This document shows, piece after piece, positions 19,720-29,741 of a stretch of 64,000 nucleotides of DNA. The notes beneath the pieces are model-generated. The model saw nothing but the letters and a program-made list of their open reading frames with translations. It did not search any database and was not told where the DNA came from. Source of the DNA: an uncultured Verrucomicrobia subdivision 3 bacterium (GTDB lineage: Bacteria > Verrucomicrobiota > Verrucomicrobiia > Limisphaerales > UBA11358); NCBI GenBank assembly GCA_903895255.1, contig CAITTG010000036.1:35172-99171 (forward strand), written 5' to 3'. Made by a program: the position numbers and the translations under genes. Position 1 is the first letter of the stretch. The number at the start of each line of letters is the position of its first letter.

Positions 19720-20794
19720 CTTTGGCCTCGGGTTTGCCTTCCGCCTTGGGTTCGGCTTTGGGTTCGGCCTTTACTTCGGATTTCGGCGCGGTTACGGCGG
19801 CGGGCTTGGGTTCAGTTTTGGCGGGGGGTGCCGGTTGGACTTCTGGTTTGACGGCTGCTTCCGGTCCGGCTTTTGCCTCCGGTTTTTCCACTGTTGGTTC
19901 GGCCGGTTTAGCCTCCGGTTTGGCGGCCGTATCGGTCGCAGGCTTGGCTTCCGGTTTGGGCTCTGGGTTGGCGGCGGGTGATGGCGGTGTCTCAGGTTTG
20001 GCTTTGGGTTTGGCTTCCGGCTTGGGCACGGGTTTGTCCTTTGGTTTCAACAGTTCACCCACCTCTTTTTCCAACGTTGCCAGATATTCCGCGATGCTCC
20101 AGCCCACCTTTTGGCCATTGGCGGCCAGTTCAATTCCGCAAATCAAATCCGGAGCGGTCTCAAAGCGGACCGGGATTTCCGCGGAGAACGTTTCGTTGAG
20201 CGCGTTTTGGATTGCGGCGCGTTGTGACGCCGGGAGATCGAAAGCGCTGCGGACCAGCGCGGGTTCGGAGTTCTTCATCAGCGCCGCACCCAAGACCGCT
20301 TTCGCCGGGCCATCCAGCGCGTGCAGACGGCGGTCAAACACTTCGCCCATGCGCTCCTCCAGGCTCACGGTGGCCAGATCCCCCAGCGCCTTGCGGGTGA
20401 TGGCAAAGACCTCCTGTTGCGTCCGGCGGCTGATGGCCTGGTTCAAACTGTGGGCGTCATTCAGCAGGGCGGTCTGGCCTTTGCTGCTCAAGGCATCCGC
20501 CGCCTTCCTTGCGTCCTCAAGCAGCCGCTCGCGCCCGATCCGCACCTCTTCCGTAGCTTTGGTCAGGAGGGCCGCGCGTTGCTGGTCGAAATCCTCGTTC
20601 TTTTTTTGGAACTCGGCGTGTTCTTTTTGCGCCTCGGCTTTTTGGGTGGCGGCATCCGCCAGTTCTTTGGCAATCAGCTTTTCCCGCGCATCAATTGCAT
20701 TGAGGATGGGATGATAAAGAAAGCGCTTCATCAACCACACCAGGATGAGGAAGTTCAGCGCCTGGGCCGCGATGGTGAACCAGTCAAACAACAT
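19706..20794 (-). CDS. atpF: N-type ATPase b subunit with delta-like region and long Lys/Pro/Ala tail
   Basis: Peripheral stalk subunit, 362 residues, much longer than a classical b subunit (about 160). One membrane helix (about 3-22) is followed by a charged coiled-coil (35-130). A region resembling the delta subunit (about 140-250, including [18 protein letters not shown]) follows. Delta itself is missing from the operon, and N-type operons are known for lacking a separate delta, so a b-delta fusion fits. From about residue 255 to the end there is a low-complexity tail of repeated KPEAKP/EPK units ending in a single Cys (DEPC). The start lies 4 nt after the atpE stop. Confidence 0.9.
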   Translation of the reverse strand: MLFDWFTIAAQALNFLILVWLMKRFLYHPILNAIDAREKLIAKELADAATQKAEAQKEHAEFQKKNEDFDQQRAALLTKATEEVRIGRERLLEDARKAADALSSKGQTALLNDAHSLNQAISRRTQQEVFAITRKALGDLATVSLEERMGEVFDRRLHALDGPAKAVLGAALMKNSEPALVRSAFDLPASQRAAIQNALNETFSAEIPVRFETAPDLICGIELAANGQKVGWSIAEYLATLEKEVGELLKPKDKPVPKPEAKPKAKPETPPSPAANPEPKPEAKPATDTAAKPEAKPAEPTVEKPEAKAGPEAAVKPEVQPAPPAKTEPKPAAVTAPKSEVKAEPKAEPKAEGKPEAKDEPC

Positions 20795-20797
20795 AGG

Positions 20798-21088
20798 TCA
20801 CTTTCCAGCCGTCTTGGCGACCCCGGCAATGACGTGGTTCCAAAACGGGTTGGCGAAGATCAAAATCATCGAGACAACGAAACAGTAAATGGCGATGGAT
20901 TCGATCATGGCCAGCCCGACAAACAAGGTCCGGGTGATGGTCGCCGAGGCATCCGGCTGCTGGGCCAGGGAAGTTAAAGCAGTTGCCACGGCGCGTCCCT
21001 CTCCGAGTGCCGGACCGATGCTGCCAAGGGCGATGGTCAGGCCGGCGGTGATGATTGATACCACCGCGATGATGGTCATGTTATCCAT
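20798..21088 (-). CDS. atpE: N-type ATPase c subunit
   Basis: Rotor-ring subunit, 96 residues, a two-helix hairpin. Helix 1 holds GSIGPALGEGRAVATAL with Glu30, the loop holds AQQPD, and helix 2 holds the ion carboxylate Glu63 followed by Ser64 (AMIESIAIYCF). An acidic residue in helix 1 plus Glu-Ser in helix 2 is the N-type pattern. Sodium-binding ligands are partly present, but the Gln seen in sodium rings is replaced by Glu, so coupling ion (H+ or Na+) cannot be settled here. The start was set at the ATG giving the normal N-terminus; the frame is open further upstream into atpB. Confidence 0.93.
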   Translation of the reverse strand: MDNMTIIAVVSIITAGLTIALGSIGPALGEGRAVATALTSLAQQPDASATITRTLFVGLAMIESIAIYCFVVSMILIFANPFWNHVIAGVAKTAGK

Positions 21089-21119
21089 AATAATGTTCTG
21101 GGTTGGGTTTGGGTTGGGT

Positions 21120-21839
21120 TTAAGTTTGGGGCGCGGGTGCCGGGACTGGCACCTTGGCCGGCACCGGTTTGCGCGCCCGCGTCCGGGTGGCCGCCGCAAT
21201 GTAGACCGCGGCCAGGATGCTAAAAATATAGGCCTGTACCATGCCCGTGAGCAAACCGAGCAGGGTCATGAGCACCGGGAAAATGAAAGGGGTGATGGTG
21301 AGCAGAATGGCGATGATCATCGTCCCGCTCATCATGTTGCCGAACAGGCGAACCGCCAGGGCCAGAGTGCGCGAGAGTTCGCTGATAATGTTAAAGGGAA
21401 GCATGATAATGGTGGGCTTGGTGTACGATACTAGGTAACCCCACAAACCCTGTTCCTCAATGCCAAACAAGGGCACGGCCACAAACACGCACAATGCCAG
21501 CGCCGCCGTGGTTGAGAGCGAGCCGGTGGGCGGTTCGTAGCCGGGAATGACCGTGCACAGGGCGGCGAGGGCGACAAATAAAAACAAGGTGCCGAGAAAG
21601 CCAATATACTTTTCCGGATGCTTCAGACCCACGTCCGCGATTTGCTTTTCAATGCCGGTGACCACGATTTCCAAAAGGTTCTGCCAGCGGGAACGGTGTA
21701 AACCCGTGGAAAGCCTGCGCGTGATGAGCTTCGAACCGACGATCAGTACGACCATCAGTCCCCAGGTGAACACGATGGTGCCGTTGAGTTTGACAAAGCC
21801 GTGCTGCCAAAAGATCCATTGGTCGGCGCTAAGGCGCAT
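21120..21839 (-). CDS. atpB: N-type ATPase a subunit
   Basis: Membrane stator channel, 239 residues with five to six hydrophobic helices. The essential arginine is Arg164 in LALAVRLFGNMMSG. The N-terminus overlaps the end of atpR. The C-terminal 20 residues are Arg/Lys/Pro-rich (TRARKPVPAKVPVPAP), a smaller version of the tails on AtpA, AtpD and AtpF. Together with the c-ring it forms the ion path of the complex. Confidence 0.93.
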   Translation of the reverse strand: MRLSADQWIFWQHGFVKLNGTIVFTWGLMVVLIVGSKLITRRLSTGLHRSRWQNLLEIVVTGIEKQIADVGLKHPEKYIGFLGTLFLFVALAALCTVIPGYEPPTGSLSTTAALALCVFVAVPLFGIEEQGLWGYLVSYTKPTIIMLPFNIISELSRTLALAVRLFGNMMSGTMIIAILLTITPFIFPVLMTLLGLLTGMVQAYIFSILAAVYIAAATRTRARKPVPAKVPVPAPAPQT

Positions 21840-22134
21840 GGTGGGCCTCCTTTTCAGAAGCGCTTGCCGGGCGGGTCCGCCGAATCACAATGAACCTGGC
21901 GCTGATAAAGCCCGCCAAACAGACCGCCAGCCGACGCCAGTCGGAGTGCCCGACGAGGTAAAAGCCCCACACTACCAGACCCATCCGAACCAGCAGACTG
22001 GCCAGAAACCACCGCGCCGGTTGTCGAGCCTGCAGCCCCCGGCGCACCGTGTACCACAGGCCGCCAAAGAAAATGATGCCCAGCGCGCCGCCGGCTGCCA
22101 GCGCCAGGGTTAATTTGAAAAATTCATTCACCAT
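21829..22134 (-). CDS. atpR: N-ATPase accessory membrane protein AtpR
   Basis: Small membrane protein of 101 residues with about three hydrophobic segments (TLALAAGGALGIIFFGGLWY, WFLASLLVRMGLVVWGFYLV, then a third). This size, topology and position between atpQ and atpB define AtpR of N-type operons, where it is thought to help assemble the c-ring or to act with AtpQ in ion or Mg handling. The ATG with GGAGG just upstream was chosen over one five codons earlier. It overlaps atpQ by 11 nt and atpB by 11 nt. Confidence 0.8.
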   Translation of the reverse strand: MVNEFFKLTLALAAGGALGIIFFGGLWYTVRRGLQARQPARWFLASLLVRMGLVVWGFYLVGHSDWRRLAVCLAGFISARFIVIRRTRPASASEKEAHHAP

Positions 22135-22456
22135 TGTCCTCCGATCCATCCTTCATGGCCTGATCTTCCTGGCTAACCCAATGCCAGGCATTCAAGCAGC
22201 CAATAGCCAGTCCAACCACCAGCAAGGCCAGCGTCCAAGCGTGTTTGCCAGGATGGTGTTTATCCAGCCAGATGCCCAGCGCCGCCCCGAGCAAGGTCGG
22301 CACAACTACCGACCAGCCGACCAAACCCATCATACCCAGGCCGAACCAGACGCCCTGGGTCGATTGGCGCGCCTTGATCTTGCGATTTGCCTGCGCGCCG
22401 ATCTCCTGCGAAAAATCTGTCCCTTGCCCCGATTTTCTATCGGAATCGTCATTCAT
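22124..22456 (-). CDS. atpQ: N-ATPase accessory protein AtpQ (AtpI-like)
   Basis: A hydrophilic N-terminus of about 40 residues precedes two membrane helices (GMMGLVGWSVVVPTLLGAAL and WTLALLVVGLAIGCLNAW), total 110 residues. It is the AtpQ/AtpI-type protein of N-ATPase operons, by order and topology. Related AtpI proteins assist c-ring assembly. The start overlaps the end of atpC by 8 nt and the stop overlaps atpR. Confidence 0.8.
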   Translation of the reverse strand: MNDDSDRKSGQGTDFSQEIGAQANRKIKARQSTQGVWFGLGMMGLVGWSVVVPTLLGAALGIWLDKHHPGKHAWTLALLVVGLAIGCLNAWHWVSQEDQAMKDGSEDNGE

Positions 22457-22838
22457 GTTGCAAGGTGGCGAAGCGGCTTATTAGTCCAGATTCCAATCTC
22501 GCCACGGCGGTGCGCACGCTGCGCTCATTCGTGTCGAGGGTCAAAAACTGTTGCTTCACCGCCGCCTTCAAAGCACTCAAATCCGTTCCCCCAATCGCCT
22601 GGCGCACGGAAACCAGCACCTCCGTCCCGGTTTTAACCAGTACCCCCTCATCCACCGCCACTAGCGCCTCCCCGCCGGATTCGGTCTGATAGATCAAAAT
22701 CCCCGGCACCAGCGCGGCCACGCAATCCAGCCGGTGTGGCAACAGGCCAAACGAACCCGCGCGGGTTTCCGCAACCAAACGGGTCACGTTGGGCTTCTCG
22801 GTAAAGACCTGAAAAGGCAGCAAGATTTTTAGATTCAT
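22449..22838 (-). CDS. atpC: N-type ATPase epsilon subunit
   Basis: Central-stalk subunit of 129 residues. The N-terminal beta-sandwich shows the family pattern (LPFQVF, GSFGLLPHRLDCVAALVPGIL, then VDEGVLVKTGTEVLVSV), and a helical hairpin follows. It is separated from atpD by 228 nt, unlike the other junctions in this operon. A GGGGT..ACCC palindrome lies about 80 nt upstream of its ATG, so it may have its own promoter or a stoichiometry control element. Confidence 0.9.
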   Translation of the reverse strand: MNLKILLPFQVFTEKPNVTRLVAETRAGSFGLLPHRLDCVAALVPGILIYQTESGGEALVAVDEGVLVKTGTEVLVSVRQAIGGTDLSALKAAVKQQFLTLDTNERSVRTAVARLESGLISRFATLQHE

Positions 22839-22917
22839 GGGGCATGGCGGCAGGAATTGATTTTCTTGATGGCTTCCGCCTCAAGCTGAGAATACGGCCG
22901 CTTCAAAAACCAAGATA

Positions 22918-22932
22918 TGGGGTCTAACCCTA
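22918..22932. promoter_or_regulatory. Degenerate ATGGGGT-type palindrome upstream of atpC
   Basis: TGGGGTCTAACCCTA, 79 nt before the atpC start. It resembles the 16-bp palindromes upstream of the cyclic-nucleotide-binding operon, xfp and the acetate kinase unit, but the spacer is 3 instead of 4 and one arm base differs. The spacing to the start codon is close to that at xfp (82 nt) and the 36484-37020 gene (74 nt). A further near-perfect inverted repeat (TGCAATTCC / GGGATTGCA) lies at 22949-22969. Confidence 0.35.
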
Positions 22933-23066
22933 CTCGCGCAGGCTTTGCTGCAATTCCAAAGGGATTGCAACCTCCAGCCCGGGGTTTGAGCACATAAGCC
23001 GCATTCGATTCTTTTACGCATTGGAATTTGGAGGTGAATGTTGGAGATTGGTGCTTGGAACTTTTT

Positions 23067-24584
<1,518 letters not shown>

Positions 24585-25676
24585 TTAGGCCATGGCCGAT
24601 GTGTATTCTCCCCGGCGGGCATCCCGGTTGCAGTGGGCGCGATGCACCAAAGCCTTTTGTGCCGCCAGCAAGTTGGCGTCTTTCCCTTGCCAGATTTCCA
24701 AGGCCGGCTGCTGGATGGCGCGGGCAAAGGAAAACGTCACGGCCCAGGGCAGTTGCGCTTTGTAACGATGATTCATCATATTCAACCGCGCGGAGGCCAG
24801 TTCGGCGGATTGGCCGCCGGACAAAAAGGCGATCCCTGGAACTGCCGCGGGAACCGTTCGCCAAAGACTTTTTACCGTGACGTCGGCCACTGCGTTCACA
24901 TCGGCTTCCTCCTCGGGCTGGCGGTCGATCAATTTCACCTGGAACTGCTGCTCGCCGGCGGCGACTTCCTTGACTTCTTGCGGCCGGGGACAAGCCAATC
25001 CCGGCAGTATCATATTGGGCTTGAGGATGATGCCTTCCAGCATTACGCGCTGGCAATTAAGCTGGATGAATACATTTCGCAATACCTCTTCTGTGACCTG
25101 CCGGCATCGCTCCAAGGAATGGGCGCCATCCATGAGCACCTCGGGTTCGACCATCGGCACCAATCCGGCCTCCTGACACAAGGCCGCATAACGGGCCAGG
25201 GCGTGAGCGTTGGCCTCGATGCAACTCCGGCTCGGCAGGCCGTCACCAATAACAATCACCGCGCGCCATTTGGCAAAACGCGCGCCCATTTGAAAATATT
25301 CCTGGAGTCGTTCGCGCAAGCCATCCAGCCCCTCGGTAATTTTTTCGCCCGGATGTGCCGCCAGGTCTTTGGCCCCGGTATCCACCTTGATGCCGGGGAT
25401 GATTCCCGCATCTGCCAGGACCTTGAGAAAGGGGGTGCCATCTTTTGTTTGCTCGCGGATGGTCTCATCGTAAAGGATCGCCCCGCTGATGCTTTCCCCG
25501 AGACCCGGCGTGGTCACAATCAGCTCGCGATACGCACGCCGGGCTTCGACGGTTTGCGGTATGCCCAGTTTCGCAAAGCGGCGGTTGCAGGTGGGATTGC
25601 TTTCATCCATCGCCAGCAGACCTTTGGCATCAGCCAGCAATATGCGGGCGGTTTCCCTTAACAGTTGTGCGTTCAT
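24585..25676 (-). CDS. Class I fructose-bisphosphate aldolase
   Basis: Schiff-base aldolase of 363 residues, cleaving fructose 1,6-bisphosphate or joining dihydroxyacetone phosphate to an aldose phosphate. The Schiff-base lysine is Lys219 in LEGIILKPNM. The N-terminal GKGLLAMDES-type block (AKGLLAMDESNPT) and KVDTGAK are also typical. In a phosphoketolase context it could equally make sedoheptulose bisphosphate from erythrose 4-phosphate, which is inference. It lies between xfp and atpD on one strand with tight spacing (15 nt after the small gene, 6 nt before atpD). Confidence 0.93.
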   Translation of the reverse strand: MNAQLLRETARILLADAKGLLAMDESNPTCNRRFAKLGIPQTVEARRAYRELIVTTPGLGESISGAILYDETIREQTKDGTPFLKVLADAGIIPGIKVDTGAKDLAAHPGEKITEGLDGLRERLQEYFQMGARFAKWRAVIVIGDGLPSRSCIEANAHALARYAALCQEAGLVPMVEPEVLMDGAHSLERCRQVTEEVLRNVFIQLNCQRVMLEGIILKPNMILPGLACPRPQEVKEVAAGEQQFQVKLIDRQPEEEADVNAVADVTVKSLWRTVPAAVPGIAFLSGGQSAELASARLNMMNHRYKAQLPWAVTFSFARAIQQPALEIWQGKDANLLAAQKALVHRAHCNRDARRGEYTSAMA

Positions 25677-25691
25677 TTTTAGAAGAGACGG

Positions 25692-25913
25692 TTAGTTCGC
25701 AATGGGTACCATGGCCTGCCGCGGTCCAAAAAATGGCCAGCGCAAATCGCCCGTCATCAAATAAATCCCCATGCAGCCGATCATCAAAACGACCAGGACC
25801 CAAATCCTCCAGTCACGATGTGCGCGTTTCCAGTAGGGTTTTTGGCTGTGCTGCGGGTTGCGGGCATTGGTGTTCTCGTGGGGTTGCTGGCTGTGCTCTT
25901 GATGGGATGACAT
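25692..25913 (-). CDS. Small single-pass membrane protein
   Basis: Seventy-three residues. A His/Gln/Asn-rich hydrophilic N-terminus (HQEHSQQPHENTN) is followed by one membrane helix (about 36-54, IWVLVVLMIGCMGIYLM) and a short tail. No family recognised. It sits 20 nt after xfp and 15 nt before the aldolase gene, so it belongs to the operon. The His-rich head could bind metal, which is speculation. Confidence 0.7.
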   Translation of the reverse strand: MSSHQEHSQQPHENTNARNPQHSQKPYWKRAHRDWRIWVLVVLMIGCMGIYLMTGDLRWPFFGPRQAMVPIAN

Positions 25914-25933
25914 ATTAATTTAAAAATGCTGGT

Positions 25934-28321
25934 TTAAGTTAAATTGGCCGCGGGTTTGCCGGCGCGCGCGCCCCATTTCCATTCACGGATTTCCGGCAGG
26001 TCCTGGCCGTGTTTGTCGATGTATTGCTTGTGCTCGATCAGTTTGTCGCGCATTTGCTGTTTGAGATAAGCCCCCTTGGAACCCAGATTCGGCACCCGGT
26101 CCACCACATCCTGCACCAAATGGAACCGGTCCAAATCGTTTTGCACCCGGATGTCAAAGGCTGTCGTGATTGTGCCTTCCTCCTTGTAGCCGCGCACATG
26201 CAGATTGCGGTTGTTGCGGCGATACGTCAGCCGGTGCACGAGCCAGGGGTAACCGTGAAAACCAAAGATGATATGCTTGTCTTTCGTGAAGAGCGAATCG
26301 TAATCCAGGTCGCTGAGGCCATGCGGATGCTCCGTGCTGGGCTGCAGTTTCATGAGGTCAACCACGTTGATGACCCGGATTTTCAGGTCCGGCAAATGTT
26401 CGCGCAAGATGGACACCGCCGCCATGATCTCCAGCGTGGGTGTGTCACCGCAGCAGGCCATGACGACATCCGGTTCGCCGGCCTGATCGTTGCCGGCCCA
26501 TTGCCAGATGCCAATGCCCTCGGTGCAATGCTTTACCGCCGCATCCATGGTCAGCCACTGGGGCAGGGGATGTTTCCCGGCGACCACCACGTTTACGTAA
26601 TGGCGGCTGCGCAGGCAGTGATCAAAAACGGACAACAAGCAATTGGCATCCGGCGGCAGGTACACCCTTACAATGTCGGCCTTTTTATTGATGACATGGT
26701 CGAGGAATCCTGGATCTTGATGGGTAAAGCCGTTGTGATCCTGCTGCCAGACATGGGAGGCGAGTAGATAGTTTAAGGAAGCGATGTTGCGCCGCCACGG
26801 AAGTTCCCGCGTCACTTTCAACCATTTGGCATGCTGGCTGAACATGGAATCCACGATGCGGATGAAGGCCTCATAGCTATTGAACAAGCCGTGCCGGCCA
26901 GTCAGCAAGTAACCTTCCAACCAGCCTTCGCATTGATGCTCACTGAGCATCGAGTCCACGACGCGCCCGGTGGGCGCAAGAAATTCGTCGTTTTTGACTT
27001 CCCGCGCGTCCCATTGACGGTTAGTGGCCTCAAAAACCGCGCCCAAGAGATTGGACAGGGTTTCGTCCGGGCCAAAGATGCGGAAATTTTGCCCGTTCAG
27101 TTTCTCAATATCACGCAAAAAATTGCCCAATACGAGCGTATCTTGGCCATCCACCGCGCCGGGTGAAGGTACGGCAATCGCATGCTGGTGAAAGTCCGGC
27201 ATCCGGAGATCGCGCAATAGAAGTCCGCCATTCGCATGGGGATTGGATCCCATCCGCCGGTTGCCTTGGGGGGCGAGGGCTGCCAGTTCCGGCCGCAGGC
27301 GGCCAGTGGCATCGAATAATTCCTCTGCCCGGTAACTCTTCATCCAACTTTCCAATTGCAGGAGATGGGTGGGATGTTCGGCATCCACCAGCAACGGCAC
27401 CTGGTGCGAGCGGAAGGTGCCTTCCACTGGCAGGCCATCCACAAATTTGGGCCCCGTCCAGCCCTTCGGGGACCGGAGCACGATCAGCGGCCAGCGCGGG
27501 CGGGTGGTGTCCGTTTTATCGCGCGCATGCTTTTGGATTCGATGGATGTCCTCAATGGCCTTGTCCAGTGCGGTGGCCATGAGCTCATGCATTTTTTCGG
27601 GCTCGTTGCCCTCGACAAAATAAGGAGTCCATCCGCATCCGCGGAAGAATTGCTCCAACTCTTCCGGCTCAATACGGGCGAGAATGGTCGGATTGCTGAT
27701 CTTGAACCCGTTGAGGTGCAGGATCGGCAGCACCGCGCCGTCCGTCACCGGGTCGAGAAACTTGTTGGACTGCCAGGCGGTGGCCAGCGGGCCGGTTTCC
27801 GCCTCCCCATCGCCCACCACGCAGGCGACAATCAAGCCGGGATTATCCAGCACGGCACCGAACGCATGACTGAGCGAATAGCCCAGCTCGCCGCCCTCGT
27901 GGATGGAACCCGGGGTCGTGGGGGCCACGTGACTGGAAATTCCGCCCGGAAAGGAAAATTGGGTGAACAGTTTTTTCAGTCCGGCCTCATCCTGGGTGAT
28001 GTTCGGATACACCTCCGTCCACGTGCCCTCCAGATAAACATTGCCCACTATCGCCGGCCCGCCGTGACCCGGGCCGGCAATGTAAAACATGTTCAGGTCA
28101 AATTGTTTGATGACCCGGTTCAAATGCACATAGATGAAGTTCTGGCCCGGGGTCGTGCCCCAGTGACCGACGACGAGGGGTTTGACATCCGACAATTGCA
28201 GCGGCCGCTTGAGCAACGGGTTGTCGTACAAATAAATCTGGCCGACCGACAGGTAGTTGGCGGCGCGCCAGTAGGCGTCCATGTGCTGGAGCAGTTGGGG
28301 TGTGAGGGTGCGGGTTTCCAT
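25934..28321 (-). CDS. xfp: Xylulose-5-phosphate/fructose-6-phosphate phosphoketolase
   Basis: Thiamine-diphosphate enzyme, 795 residues, the normal family length. It splits xylulose 5-phosphate or fructose 6-phosphate with phosphate into acetyl-phosphate plus a triose or erythrose phosphate. Both family signatures are present: [15 protein letters not shown] (142-156) and [14 protein letters not shown] (170-183). The N-terminal [17 protein letters not shown] block is also typical. Acetate kinase 1.4 kb upstream on the same strand turns the product into ATP and acetate. A 16-bp GGGGT palindrome lies 82 nt before the start codon. It is the first gene of the run xfp - small membrane protein - aldolase - ATPase. 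Confidence 0.95.
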   Translation of the reverse strand: METRTLTPQLLQHMDAYWRAANYLSVGQIYLYDNPLLKRPLQLSDVKPLVVGHWGTTPGQNFIYVHLNRVIKQFDLNMFYIAGPGHGGPAIVGNVYLEGTWTEVYPNITQDEAGLKKLFTQFSFPGGISSHVAPTTPGSIHEGGELGYSLSHAFGAVLDNPGLIVACVVGDGEAETGPLATAWQSNKFLDPVTDGAVLPILHLNGFKISNPTILARIEPEELEQFFRGCGWTPYFVEGNEPEKMHELMATALDKAIEDIHRIQKHARDKTDTTRPRWPLIVLRSPKGWTGPKFVDGLPVEGTFRSHQVPLLVDAEHPTHLLQLESWMKSYRAEELFDATGRLRPELAALAPQGNRRMGSNPHANGGLLLRDLRMPDFHQHAIAVPSPGAVDGQDTLVLGNFLRDIEKLNGQNFRIFGPDETLSNLLGAVFEATNRQWDAREVKNDEFLAPTGRVVDSMLSEHQCEGWLEGYLLTGRHGLFNSYEAFIRIVDSMFSQHAKWLKVTRELPWRRNIASLNYLLASHVWQQDHNGFTHQDPGFLDHVINKKADIVRVYLPPDANCLLSVFDHCLRSRHYVNVVVAGKHPLPQWLTMDAAVKHCTEGIGIWQWAGNDQAGEPDVVMACCGDTPTLEIMAAVSILREHLPDLKIRVINVVDLMKLQPSTEHPHGLSDLDYDSLFTKDKHIIFGFHGYPWLVHRLTYRRNNRNLHVRGYKEEGTITTAFDIRVQNDLDRFHLVQDVVDRVPNLGSKGAYLKQQMRDKLIEHKQYIDKHGQDLPEIREWKWGARAGKPAANLT

Positions 28322-28403
28322 AATTCAATTCTTTTTTATCCGAATATTGGGATATACCTATTGATTCTTTCGAAAGCATGTGGCATGGGAGCGCGGCAAA
28401 CAA

Positions 28404-28419
28404 TGGGGTAAACACCCCA
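28404..28419. promoter_or_regulatory. Perfect 6-4-6 palindrome upstream of xfp
   Basis: TGGGGT-AAAC-ACCCCA, preceded by A, ending 82 nt before the xfp ATG. Near-identical sites occur at 37095-37110 and 31673-31688. A symmetric GC-rich palindrome at a fixed distance from two operons suggests a dimeric activator or repressor site. The rest of the 28322-28615 gap holds no gene. Confidence 0.55.
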
Positions 28420-28615
28420 CGCTCGGAATTTGTTCGCCAAATTGGATCGCCAAACATCAGCGAACGCAGGAGCCGCTGCGGACCTCCGCGAGAATGGCCT
28501 TTTCAAGCAAACTATAATCGCTCAAATACCGGATAAAATTCTTTGACCCGGCCAGTGTCGCCATCGATGGCGTCCAGCCTGCAACCATTGAGGATGCTTG
28601 TTTTGCTCGAAATAA

Positions 28616-29716
28616 TTAATCATTTTGGGTTTGCATTCGGTTGGGCGTGTTATCCGCGCTCAGTGCCGGCATTGTTAACACATGGGGTGCGCCACCCTCT
28701 GCCGGCGAGCCCAATCCCAAATTTGCGCCGTCACCACCCAGCCCGCCATGGGGTAAACCCCGGCCATGAACCTGGCTGGCATCCTTAAATTTTTTCGCGG
28801 CAGTCACGGCCCGGTAAGTTACGGGCACCTGCCAGTCCGCGTACGTCGGACTGACAGTTCGCATGGCACTGATGATTTGCTGCCGGAAGGTGTTTTCAAT
28901 CAAGCCGCCCTGGCCCGGCCAGATTTTGAAATGGACGCGCAAAAAGCGCCAGCGCCCGCCCGGGGTGGTTTCCACCGGGCCCACCACCGGCTGGCTTAGA
29001 ATGATGGCCCCGAATTGTCCCCATATGCCCGAGGCGATTTCCTCGATTCCCAGCGCGGCCTTCGCCGCGTCGGCTCCCAGGGGAATCTGGATGTCCGCAT
29101 AGGCATAGATGCCGCCCAGTGGATACCGGCTGACGTTGTTGATGGTGCGATTGGGAATAAACACCTCCTGGTTGTAAAAATTGATGAGCTTGGTGAAGCG
29201 CAAGCCGATTTCCTCCACCCGGCCTATGACGATGGTAATGGCGCCGGCTACTTCCACCAGATCGCCCACTTCCATGGCGTCGGAAAAAATCAAGGTCAGC
29301 CCGATCACGATATCCTGGACCAGTCCCTGGGAACCAAAGCTGATCGCTAGGCCAATCACCGTGGCGCTCGCCAGATAGGCGGTTAAATTCACGCCTAATT
29401 CCTGAAGGATAAAGCCAAAGCTGAAAAAATAGATGAGGAAGGCGATGGCACTGCCGATCAACCGGATCAGCGTGATATATTTGGGCTTGTGATTGAGGCT
29501 GGCGTGAACCGATTTGTCCGCCTCGATTTTTCGGATCACGCCCTCGCTCATCCGCTTGATAACGCTGAGCGCCAGCAATGCCAGCAGCATGAGTCCGATA
29601 ATGAGCAGGATCCGCATCCACGCCGAGGATTCCTGACCGGAGACGTGGTGGTAAATCCGGCCCATCACCGTTTCACCGGTGGTCATCAACACGGAAAATG
29701 CGGAGGTATTGGTCAT
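28616..29716 (-). CDS. MscS-family mechanosensitive channel
   Basis: Membrane protein of 366 residues. Two hydrophobic helices (about 30-50 and 88-108) precede the pore-lining TM3-like stretch (TAYLASATVIGLAISFGSQGLVQDIVIGL), rich in Gly and Ala. The MscS beta-domain follows (GDLVEVAGAITIVIGRVEEIGLRFTKL) with the family motif for the conserved Pro-Asn block (FIPNRTINNVSRYP). It would release solutes under osmotic downshock. Gene order places it 25 nt downstream of acetate kinase. A role in exporting acetate or small anions is conceivable but not shown. Confidence 0.88.
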   Translation of the reverse strand: MTNTSAFSVLMTTGETVMGRIYHHVSGQESSAWMRILLIIGLMLLALLALSVIKRMSEGVIRKIEADKSVHASLNHKPKYITLIRLIGSAIAFLIYFFSFGFILQELGVNLTAYLASATVIGLAISFGSQGLVQDIVIGLTLIFSDAMEVGDLVEVAGAITIVIGRVEEIGLRFTKLINFYNQEVFIPNRTINNVSRYPLGGIYAYADIQIPLGADAAKAALGIEEIASGIWGQFGAIILSQPVVGPVETTPGGRWRFLRVHFKIWPGQGGLIENTFRQQIISAMRTVSPTYADWQVPVTYRAVTAAKKFKDASQVHGRGLPHGGLGGDGANLGLGSPAEGGAPHVLTMPALSADNTPNRMQTQND

Positions 29717-29741
29717 GCTGGCCAGGATTGAATGGCGGAAG

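Noticed and set aside
27356..28411. 351-codon + strand frame opposite xfp
   Set aside because: Antisense to the phosphoketolase N-terminus, with no recognisable domain; coding constraint is clearly on the minus strand.
28748..28760. GGGGTAAACCCC palindrome
   Set aside because: It lies inside the coding sequence near the end of the mscS-like gene, has a 2-base spacer and lacks the 6-4-6 form of the intergenic sites.
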